DNA of 64,000 nucleotides from Nevskia sp. (GTDB taxonomy: Bacteria; Pseudomonadota; Gammaproteobacteria; Nevskiales; Nevskiaceae). Shown here in pieces: positions 55,610 to 64,000 of this stretch (position 1 is its first letter; each line of letters begins with the position of its first letter). Location: contig JAKFUK010000002.1 in NCBI GenBank assembly GCA_021732745.1, positions 372,001-436,000 of the forward strand. The letters are read 5' to 3'. Made by a program: the position numbers and the translations under genes. The notes below the pieces were generated by a model, which did no database searches, was not told where the DNA came from, and saw only the letters and a program-made list of their open reading frames with translations.

Positions 55610-57792
55610 CGTTCAAGCTCCAGCCACAGACTGGCCAGCGGCGGGATGGTCAGCTCCAGGCTGGCCGGCTGATCGTGGCTGGGAATGGCGTCGGCAACCA
55701 CGCCGCCGACATTGCCGATATTGCTGCCGCCGTAGATCGCGGCGTCGCTGTTGAGGATTTCCCGCCAGCGGCCGGCACTCGGCACGCCGATCCGGTAGCT
55801 GCTCAGCACACGCGGCGTGAAGTGGCAGATCACCAGCACCGGCGGGCTGCTGTGGTCGGGGGCCAGCCGCAGCCAGGCGAAGACGCTGTTGGCGGCGTCG
55901 TCGACGACGATCCACTGGAAGCCGCGCGTGTCGCAGTCGCCGCGATGCAGGGCTGGCCGGTCGCGATAAAGCCGGTTCAGATCGCCGACATAGCGCTGCA
56001 TGCCGCGCTTGCGGCTGTCGCGCAGGCCGAACCAGTCCAGTTCGCGATCGTGGTTCCATTCGCGTTCCTGGGCGATTTCGCCGCCCATGAACAGCAGTTT
56101 CTTGCCCGGATAGCCCCACATCAGGCCGTAATACGCGCGCAAGCCCGCGTGGCGCTGCCAACTGTCACCGGCGAACTTGGCGACCAGCGATTTCTTCAGA
56201 TGCACCACTTCGTCATGCGACAGCGGCAGCACGAAGGCTTCCGCGTGCGCGTACATGAGGCCGAAGGTGATGTCGGCGTGATGGTGGTGGCGATGAATCG
56301 GCTCGCGCGCCATGTATTTCAGGGTGTCGTGCATCCAGCCCATATTCCACTTGTAAGCGAAGCCGAGGCCGCCGTCGCGGGTGTCGGCGGTGACGCCGGG
56401 CCAGGACGTGGATTCCTCGGCGATCACCATCGCACCCGGGCAACGCTCGACAACGACCTGGTTCAGTTCGCGCACGAAGGCGACCGCTTCCAGGTTTTCG
56501 CGGCCGCCAAAGCGGTTCGGCACCCATTCCCCGGCGCGGCGCGAGTAATCGCGATGCAGCATCGAGGCGACGGCATCGACCCTGAGACCGTCGACGCCGT
56601 ACTGCTCGATGAAATGGAGGGCGGCACCGATCAGAAAGCCGCTGACTTCCGGCCGGCCGTGGTTGTAGATCAGGGTGTTCCAATCCGGGTGATAGCCCTC
56701 GCGCGGGTCTTCGTGCTCGAACAGGGCGGTGCCGTCGAAGCGGCGCAGGCCGTGGGCATCGGCCGGAAAGTGGGCTGGCACCCAGTCGACGATGACGCCG
56801 ATGCCGGCGGCATGGGCGGCCGCCACGAAGCGCGCGAAGGCTTCCGGCGCGCCGTGGCGGGCGGTCGGCGCGTAAAGGCCCAAGGGTTGGTAGCCCCAGC
56901 TGCCGCCGAACGGGTATTCGGCGATCGGCATCAGCTCGATATGGGTGAAGTTCAGGTTGGCGACATAGGGCACCAGGCGCTCGGCAAGCTGATCCCAATC
57001 CGGCGGGCTGCCGCTGCCGAAATCGTTGCGCTGCCAGGAACCGGCGTGGACTTCATAGATCGCGATCGGCGCATCGCGGCCCTGCCGTTCATCACGATGG
57101 GCAAGTGCCCCGACCGGCGGCGGCGTGGCCGCCACCACCGAGGCCGTGCCCGGCGGCGCTTCGGTTTGCCGGGCGAAGGGATCGGCCTTCATCCAGCGGT
57201 CGCCGTCGGCACCGACGATCTCGAACTGGTACAGCGCGCCGATCTCCAGACGCGGCAGGAACAGCTCCCAGATGCCGGCTTCGATGCGCCTGCGCATGAC
57301 ATGACGGCGACCATCCCAAAGATTGAAAGCCCCGACCACCGACACCCGCCGCGCATTCGGCGCCCAGACCGCGAAACGCACGCCGGGCACGCCGTCGACG
57401 CTCATCGGCTGCGCGCCCATCATCCGCCCGAGCTGGCGATGCCGGCCCTCGTGAAACAGGTGCAGGTCCAGGGCACCAAGCAGCAGGCCGAAGCTGTAGG
57501 CGTCTTCCACCTCCTGCACGGCGTCCGGCCAATGGATGCGCAGGCGACAGGCGGCGTTACCGACGATGCTGCCCTCGAACACCCCGTCGCCGGAATGACA
57601 GTGCAGCGTGGCGAGCAGCGCGCCGGTTGCGGCATCCAGCACCTCGACACCGCGCGCACCGGGCTGGAACGTGCGGATGCGGTCGCCGTGGCGGCCAAGC
57701 ACGGCGAAGGCGTCGACCGGCTCGCCGCGGACCAGCGCATCAAGGCGCTGATCCCGGACGGCGTCAGGATGGTGTTCGGCAGGGCGACTCAT
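55606..57792 (-). CDS. glgB: 1,4-alpha-glucan branching enzyme
   Basis: Forms alpha-1,6 branches in glycogen. The 728-residue product has the N-terminal N1 domain (DAFAVLGRHGDRIRTFQPGA), the CBM48 domain (VRFAVWAPNARRVSVVGAFN) and the GH13 core with DWVPAHFP, YGVDGLRVDAVASMLHRDY (Asp), VIAEESTSWPGVT (Glu) and PLSHDEVVHLKKS. Start at 57792 by family N-terminus. It is divergent from glgC across 214 bases. Confidence 0.96.
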
Positions 57793-58006
57793 GGAATGGC
57801 GCGGTCGCGGGCAGTGAACGATCGTGGGGCGCAACACCCGGAGAGCCGGCGTTCGCTGGCATCGAATTCGCATGCTTCGTGCCGCCGTCTGCACCGGCGG
57901 CGTGCAAAGCGCAGCAAGCTACGTCGATGACAGGCGACGGAACGACCGTTGCCGGGCGATGATGCATCAGGGTACACGGGCTTCGAGCCCCGGAGAGACG
58001 AGAACC
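57793..58006. promoter_or_regulatory. Divergent glgB/glgC control region
   Basis: 214 bases between the glgB and glgC starts, GC-rich, without promoter boxes that I can defend. Earlier in-frame ATGs for glgC at 57824 and 57956/57959 lie inside it. Confidence 0.35.
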
Positions 58007-59263
58007 GTGTCGACACAACCGGAAGGACGCATCGTCAGCCGCGCCACGCGCGAAACCTTGGCGCTGGTGATGGCCGGCGGTCGCGGCTCGCGCCTGAAGC
58101 AGCTCACCGCCAACACCGCGAAACCGGCAGTGCCGTTCGGCGGCAAGTTCCGGATCATCGACTTCACCTTGTCGAACTGCATCAACAGCGGCGTGCGCCG
58201 GGTCGGCGTGCTGACCCAGTACAAGAGCCATGCGCTGATCCGTCATTTGCAGATGGGCTGGGGCTTCATGCGCGGCCAGTTCGGCGAATTCGTGGAACTG
58301 CTGCCGGCCGAGCAGCGCAGCGAAGGCACCAGCTGGTACACCGGCACGGCCGATGCGGTGTACCAGAACATCCCGTTCATCAAGGCCCACGAACCGGCCC
58401 ATGTGCTGATCCTGGCTGGCGATCACATCTACAAGATGGATTACGGCCCGATGATCGCCCAGCACGTCGCCAACGGTGCCAAAGTGACGGTTGGCTGTCT
58501 GGAAGTGCCGCTGACGGACGCCAACGAATTCGGCGTGATGACCGTGGACGGCAGCAACCGCGTGGTGGCCTTCGACGAAAAACCCACCACGCCGAAGCCG
58601 ATGCCCGGCAAGTCCGACGCAGCACTCGCCAGCATGGGCATCTACGTGTTCGACGCCCGCTTCCTGCTCGACACGCTGTCCAAGGACGCCGGCGTCAGCG
58701 AATCCAGCCACGATTTCGGCCACGACATCATCCCCAAGGCGATTGCCGACGCCGAAGTGTTCGCCTATCCGTTTCGCGATCTCTACGACAGCTCCAAACA
58801 GGGCTACTGGCGCGATGTCGGCACGGTGGATGCGTTCTGGAAGGCCAATCTGGAGCTGACCGACGTGTTGCCGGAGCTGAACCTGTACGACGACCGCTGG
58901 CCGATCTGGACCCACGCCGCCCAACTGCCGCCAGCCAAGTTCATCCTCGACAAGCCCGACGCCCGCGGCTGCGCGATCGACTCCATGGTCAGCGCCGGCT
59001 GCATCATCGCCGGGGCCGAAGTGCGCAATTCGGTGCTGTTCAACAACGCCCGCATCGAAACCGGCAGTCACGTCGCCTACTCGGTGATCCTTCCCGGCGT
59101 CACCATCGGCCGCAACTGCCGGATCAACAAGGCGGTGATCGACGAAGGCTGCGTGATCCCGGACGGCACCGAAATCGGCGAAGGCACCAACGGCACGGCA
59201 AGCTGGTACCACGTCACCAAATCCGGCGTCACCCTGGTAACGCACGAGATGCTGGAAGATTAG
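58007..59263 (+). CDS. glgC: Glucose-1-phosphate adenylyltransferase
   Basis: Makes ADP-glucose, the committed step of glycogen synthesis. The 418-residue product shows LALVMAGGRGSRLKQLT, AKPAVPFGGKFRIIDFTLSN, GTADAVYQN and ILAGDHIYKMDY, and the C-terminal left-handed beta-helix (SVLFNNARIETGSHVAYSVI). The GTG at 58007 with GGAGAGA before it gives the usual length; an ATG at 57959 is an alternative. Confidence 0.95.
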   Translation: MSTQPEGRIVSRATRETLALVMAGGRGSRLKQLTANTAKPAVPFGGKFRIIDFTLSNCINSGVRRVGVLTQYKSHALIRHLQMGWGFMRGQFGEFVELLPAEQRSEGTSWYTGTADAVYQNIPFIKAHEPAHVLILAGDHIYKMDYGPMIAQHVANGAKVTVGCLEVPLTDANEFGVMTVDGSNRVVAFDEKPTTPKPMPGKSDAALASMGIYVFDARFLLDTLSKDAGVSESSHDFGHDIIPKAIADAEVFAYPFRDLYDSSKQGYWRDVGTVDAFWKANLELTDVLPELNLYDDRWPIWTHAAQLPPAKFILDKPDARGCAIDSMVSAGCIIAGAEVRNSVLFNNARIETGSHVAYSVILPGVTIGRNCRINKAVIDEGCVIPDGTEIGEGTNGTASWYHVTKSGVTLVTHEMLED

Positions 59264-59311
59264 GTGCCGCACCTGCTTGTCGTGACCTTGCCTGGAAGCA
59301 GGTCGCGATCG

Positions 59312-59403
59312 TTCGCACGAAGTACACAAAGAACACGAAGAGCAGCGAGCAATCCCCGTGAGTTCGCCTTTTTCCTTTGTGGCCTTCGTGTACTTCGTGC
59401 GAA
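59312..59403. repeat. Long inverted repeat, ACGAAGTACACAAAG family
   Basis: Left arm TTCGCACGAAGTACACAAAG, right arm near-inverse GTGTACTTCGTGCGAA. It fills most of the 194-base gap between glgC and glgA, so it would be transcribed if the two genes are one operon. Confidence 0.9.
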
Positions 59404-59457
59404 ACAGCTTCATCGCTTGTTCAAACTGACGCATTGCCCATTTCCCGGATTCCCGCG

Positions 59458-60894
59458 ATGAAGCTTCTGTTCGCTGCCAGCGAAGCCCTGCCGCTGGCCA
59501 AGACCGGCGGTCTTGCCGATGTCGCCGGTGCCCTGCCCGGTGCTCTCGCAGCGCTGGGTGTCGATGTCCGTGTGGCGCTGCCGGCCTATCGCGGCACGCT
59601 GGAAAAGCTGGTGGACCCGGTTCGCCTCGGCGAACTGGAGGTCCGGGGCCAGCGTTTCACGGTGTGGAGCGGCTGCCTGCCCGGCTCGAAACTCGTCCAC
59701 TGGCTGATCGACTACCCCTGGCTCTACGCCCGCGATGGCGATCCCTACCACGACCCGCAGCACCGTCCCTGGAATGACAACGCCTGGCGCTACGGCTGCT
59801 TCAGCGAAGCGGTGGCGCGGCTGGCGATGGGCGAAGCCAGCGGAGGCTGGAAGCCGGACGTCGTCCACTGCCATGACTGGCAGACCGGCCTGGTACCGGC
59901 CTGGCTGCGCTTGCGCGATCCAGCACCGCGCTGCCTGTTCACCATCCACAATCTCGCCTACGGCGGGCTTTTCCCGCGTGCGCAGTTCACCGCGCTCGGC
60001 CTGCCGCCGGGCTGGTGGTCGCTGGATGGTCTGGAATTCCACGGCCAGATGTCGATGCTGAAAGCCGGCCTGGTGTTTTCGGATGCGATCACCACCGTCA
60101 GCCCGACCTACGCCCAGGAAATCCGCACCCCGGCCTTCGGCTGCGGCTTCGAGGGCCTGCTGGAGCATCTGTCGCCGCGTCTCTCCGGCATTCTCAATGG
60201 CATCGATGAGCAATTCTGGAACCCGGCCAGCGATCCGCATCTGGTCCAGACCTACAACGCCGGCAATTTCCGCGTTGGCAAGCTCGCCAACCGCCGGGCG
60301 ATCCAGCAGGAACTGGGCCTCGCCCCGGATGACGATGCCGTGATTGTCGGCATGGTGGGCCGACTCACCGACCAGAAGGGCTTCGATCTGCTGCTGGCGG
60401 CGTTGCCGGAACTGCTGAAACTGCCGATCCAGCTCGCCGTGCTTGGCAGCGGCGACAAGCTGCTGGAAGGCGCACTCGCCCGCGAAGTCTTGCAGGCACC
60501 AGGGCGCATCGGTTTGAAGCTCGGTTTCGACGAAGGCCTGGCCCATCGCATCGAAGCCGGTGCCGACCTGTTCCTGATGCCCTCGCGCTTCGAACCCTGC
60601 GGCCTCAACCAGATGTACAGCCAGCGCTACGGCACGGTGCCGGTGGTCCATCGCACCGGCGGGCTTGCCGACACCGTGGTCGACGCCACGCCGCGAACCT
60701 TGAAGAACGGCACGGCGACCGGTGTGGTGTTCGAAGACCCGGATGCCGGCGGTGTCGCCTGGGCGGTCACCCGGGGCGTGGAGCTGATTCGCGATCCGAA
60801 AGCCGCCTTGAGCCTGATCCACGCCGGCATGAGCCGGGATTTCGGCTGGCAGACCGCTGCGCGGCAGTACCTCGCGCTGTATGCGGCATCCTGA
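59458..60894 (+). CDS. glgA: Glycogen synthase (ADP-glucose)
   Basis: GT5 family enzyme extending alpha-1,4-glucan from ADP-glucose. The 478-residue product begins KLLFAASEALPLAKTGGLAD with the KTGGL motif (15-19) and shows VVHCHDWQTGLVPAWL, LNGIDEQFWNP, GRLTDQKGFDLLL and SRFEPCGLNQMYSQRYGTVP. It completes, with glgC, glgB, glgX and malQ, a full set for glycogen synthesis and branching and part of breakdown; glgP is not in the window. Confidence 0.96.
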   Translation: MKLLFAASEALPLAKTGGLADVAGALPGALAALGVDVRVALPAYRGTLEKLVDPVRLGELEVRGQRFTVWSGCLPGSKLVHWLIDYPWLYARDGDPYHDPQHRPWNDNAWRYGCFSEAVARLAMGEASGGWKPDVVHCHDWQTGLVPAWLRLRDPAPRCLFTIHNLAYGGLFPRAQFTALGLPPGWWSLDGLEFHGQMSMLKAGLVFSDAITTVSPTYAQEIRTPAFGCGFEGLLEHLSPRLSGILNGIDEQFWNPASDPHLVQTYNAGNFRVGKLANRRAIQQELGLAPDDDAVIVGMVGRLTDQKGFDLLLAALPELLKLPIQLAVLGSGDKLLEGALAREVLQAPGRIGLKLGFDEGLAHRIEAGADLFLMPSRFEPCGLNQMYSQRYGTVPVVHRTGGLADTVVDATPRTLKNGTATGVVFEDPDAGGVAWAVTRGVELIRDPKAALSLIHAGMSRDFGWQTAARQYLALYAAS

Positions 60895-60961
60895 AAAACC
60901 ATGCGGGCGCGGCTGACGCGGACGATCCGTTCTGGATGCCGGGCACTGGAAACGCCGCTGA

Positions 60962-62022
<1,061 letters not shown>

Positions 62023-62023
<1 letters not shown>

Positions 62024-62484
62024 TGACGCGCGGCCTGCTGCGCAGCGGGCTGCTGGCTGCGCTGATCGCGCTGCTTGCTGCGTGCAGCAGCGCGCCGGTC
62101 ACCGACGCCCCCGGCATCCGCCAGCAAATCATCGAAACCGCGCTCGGCCAACTCGGTCGGCCGTATCGCTATGGCGGGCGTGATCCTTCCGGTTTCGATT
62201 GCAGCGGGCTGGTGCAGTACGCCTACTCGGAAGCCGGCGTCATTGCGCCACGCGACACGAAATCGCAGCGCGACGCCGGCCGGCGCATCGACTTCGATCG
62301 TGCCCAGCCGGGGGACCTTTTGTTCTACCGCTTCGAGCGCTCCGGCGGCCTGCATGTCGGCCTGTATCTCGGGGACGGGCGGATGATCCATGCGCCGGCC
62401 AGCGGGAAGACGGTCAGCCTGGTCGCGGTCGAAGCTCCGGTCTGGAAGAAGCGCTATCTGGAGACGATCCGCTTGCTGCGCTGA
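62023..62484 (+). CDS. NlpC/P60 family lipoprotein endopeptidase
   Basis: A 153-residue lipoprotein (lipobox LLAAC, C21) with an NlpC/P60 domain that should cut peptidoglycan stem peptides in the periplasm. The catalytic residues are C60 (SGFDCSGLVQYAY), H111 (LHVGLYLGDG) and H123 (MIHAPASG). The size is that of minimal Spr/NlpC proteins. It is translationally coupled to trxB. Confidence 0.9.
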
Positions 62485-62499
62485 TCGCCGACGATGCAA

Positions 62500-62838
62500 T
62501 CAGTAGCAGGATTCGGCCGCCGCAAGAACTTCCTTGCTGACCCGGCTGCCGTCGTGCAGGCCATCACGCAGCACGATGTGGCGGCAGATTCGGTCGACCG
62601 AGCAGACATCGCCGCAAGCGCCAAACGGGCGCAGGCGCGCGTCGCCTGTCAAAGGCAGGCGCAGCGATTCCAGCGCCGACACCATCTTCGTGTGCGGTGC
62701 CAGCAACGCGAACTGAGCGATCACCGCCATCAGCGCCGCCGTCAGCACGGCAATCAGCGGCGTCAGCAACGAACTTCCACCGACGCGCCCCCGATGGCGG
62801 AAAGCGCGCGGACTCGCCCTCAGGCGGCTGCACGACAT
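62500..62838 (-). CDS. Hypothetical small membrane protein (doubtful)
   Basis: A 112-residue frame starting at 62838 with one strong hydrophobic segment (LLTPLIAVLTAALMAVIAQF) and four cysteines in the last 50 residues (CGDVC, ICRH, ESCY). No ribosome-binding site is evident and no family recognised. An opposite frame is also open, so this may not be a gene; the membrane segment and cysteine pairs are the only arguments for it. Confidence 0.4.
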   Translation of the reverse strand: MSCSRLRASPRAFRHRGRVGGSSLLTPLIAVLTAALMAVIAQFALLAPHTKMVSALESLRLPLTGDARLRPFGACGDVCSVDRICRHIVLRDGLHDGSRVSKEVLAAAESCY

Positions 62839-62973
62839 CGGCGGCGGTCGCGCGTCAAGCTGATTCACCCGGTTCTCCGATCGCGGTTCGGACGGTCTGT
62901 TCCAAGTTCCGTTCCCGATCCGCAACCACCGGGCGGGCCGCCGCCTGCTTTCTTCAAAGCTCTGATTCTGAAA

Positions 62974-63013
62974 CAAAAAAAGCCGCTGGCCGGAATTCGG
63001 CAGCAGCGGCTTT
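62974..63013 (-). terminator. Rho-independent terminator of htpG
   Basis: On the minus strand: stem AAAGCCGCTG and CAGCGGCTTT around a 15-base loop, followed by a run of seven T. It lies about 85 bases after the htpG stop. Confidence 0.85.
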
Positions 63014-63096
63014 GAACGGCAGCGTCACAAACGCAGCCAGCAACCGTCACCAGGCACGACTGCGGTGACGGCTGTCTGACGCGGCTGCCGCCGCCC

Positions 63097-64000
63097 TCAG
63101 TCGACGATGATCCGGCCGGCTTCAGCGGCCGGGCGCGAGCCCGACAGGATCAGCGCATTGAGCCGACGCACGAAGGCCGCCGGATCGTCGAGCTGACCGC
63201 CTTCGGCGAGCACGCTCTGGTCGTAGAGATGCGCGGCCAGATCGTCGAACTCGGCATCACCGGCGGTCTTGAGCCGCTCGACCAGCGGATGATCCGGATT
63301 GATTTCCAGCACCGGCGGCATCGCCGGGGCGGCCTGCCCGGCCTGCTTGAGAATCTTTTCCAGTCGGCGGCTGAAACCGAAATCGCCGATCACGAGGCAA
63401 GCCGGCGATTCGACCAGCCGCGATGACAGCTTGGCGGACTCGATCTTGATGCCCAGCGATTTGCCGATGCGCTCCAGCAGCGGCGCGAACTCGGTTTCGG
63501 CCTTTTCCTTCTCGGGTGTGGCGATATCCGATTCCAGATCGGCACCACCGGCCGCGCAGGATTCCAGCCGCTTGCCGTCGAACTCGTTGAGGTGCATGAC
63601 CACCCATTCGTCGATGCGATCCGACAGCAGCAACACTTCCCAGCCCTTCTTCCGGAAGCCTTCGACATGCGGCACGGCGCGGGCGGCGGCGAGCGAATCG
63701 GCGGTGACGTAATAGATCTTGGTCTGGCCTTCCGGCATCCGGGCGACGTAATCGGCCAGCGACACCTTCGCCCCATCGACCGAAGCGGTCGAATCGAAGC
63801 GGCACAGCTTGGCAATGCGCTCGCGATTGGCCTGATCCTCGACCAGCCCTTCCTTGAGCACCGCACCGAAGATCTCGTAGAACTTGGCGTAGTCCTCTGG
63901 CTTGTTCTTGGCCATGTCGTCGAGCAGGTCGAGCACCCGTTTGGCGAGCGCGCTTTTGAGCTTTTCGACATTGCGATTGCCCTGCAGCAGCTCGCGCGAG
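63097..64000 (-). CDS. htpG: Chaperone HtpG (3' part)
   Basis: The C-terminal 300 codons of the bacterial Hsp90 homologue; the gene continues past the right edge. Visible family features are SRELLQGNRNVEKLKSALAK at the edge, FYEIFGAVLKEGLVED, and KIYYVTADSLAAARAVPHVEGF in the middle domain, plus DHPLVERLKTAGDAEFDDLA in the dimerisation domain. A terminator follows at 62974-63013. Confidence 0.96.
   Translation of the reverse strand, partial: SRELLQGNRNVEKLKSALAKRVLDLLDDMAKNKPEDYAKFYEIFGAVLKEGLVEDQANRERIAKLCRFDSTASVDGAKVSLADYVARMPEGQTKIYYVTADSLAAARAVPHVEGFRKKGWEVLLLSDRIDEWVVMHLNEFDGKRLESCAAGGADLESDIATPEKEKAETEFAPLLERIGKSLGIKIESAKLSSRLVESPACLVIGDFGFSRRLEKILKQAGQAAPAMPPVLEINPDHPLVERLKTAGDAEFDDLAAHLYDQSVLAEGGQLDDPAAFVRRLNALILSGSRPAAEAGRIIVD

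Noticed and set aside
57764..59434. Long minus-strand frame opposite glgC
   Set aside because: It starts inside a purine-rich hairpin repeat (FRTKYTKATKE-type sequence) and runs antisense through glgC; typical false frame of these repeats.
62494..63015. Plus-strand frame overlapping the doubtful small membrane protein
   Set aside because: Arg/Gln/His-rich, no signal, membrane segment or ribosome-binding site, and it runs through the htpG terminator.

Overview
The window looks like part of a GC-rich gammaproteobacterial chromosome. The left third has the gene order typical of Pseudomonas and its relatives: nadB divergent from rpoE(algU)-mucA-mucB-mucD, then lepA-lepB-DUF4845-rnc-era-recO. Entner-Doudoroff genes, Mo-cofactor genes, lipoproteins, a TonB-dependent receptor and a FadL-type porin also indicate a free-living Gram-negative. 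The many GC-rich palindromic repeats recall Xanthomonadales/Nevskiales-type genomes; this placement is inferred, since no rRNA or other marker gene is present.

Layout. 1-441: 5' part of an ABC transporter ATPase gene. 644-11652 (minus): translation, RNA-processing, secretion and envelope-stress block, with a glutaredoxin-like and a bestrophin gene inserted between mucD and lepA and no mucC. 11767-16370 (plus): nadB, mobA, moeA and an unknown gene, the last three start-stop coupled or nearly so. 16379-19778: DUF4184 membrane protein, a probable methanethiol methyltransferase, an atypical SDR protein and two small secreted proteins. 20002-23395: eda-edd divergent from pgl. 23417-25866: BASS transporter and M20 peptidase. 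25953-45057: a purine/nucleoside locus made of 8-oxoguanine deaminase, BMP-type binding protein, adenine deaminase, NUP-family lipoprotein, exported adenosine deaminase, TonB-dependent receptor, nucleoside ABC ATPase and two permeases. This locus is interrupted by a repeat-rich accessory stretch at about 32.6-38.6 kb. 45358-46638: FadL-like porin. 46.6-50.1 kb: second accessory stretch with an AHH nuclease and an Imm11-type protein (likely toxin and immunity), a frameshifted DUF1353 gene and a PyrE-like phosphoribosyltransferase. 50133-60894: secreted alpha/beta hydrolase, then a glycogen locus (malQ-glgX-glgB divergent from glgC-glgA). 61070-64000: trxB, an NlpC/P60 lipoprotein, a doubtful small membrane protein and the 3' end of htpG.

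The two most interesting items are these. First, the purine locus appears to hold every step from outer-membrane receptor through periplasmic deaminase and lipoprotein to inner-membrane ABC uptake and cytoplasmic deaminases. Second, the accessory stretches are built from layered dispersed repeats: a roughly 600-bp MITE-like element with inverted termini, partial copies lying just after the stop codons of accessory genes, a 22-copy 21-bp minisatellite, and simple-sequence tracts in the same slot of each repeat copy. Gene calls come from recognising motifs and overall sequence character by eye; no database search was run.
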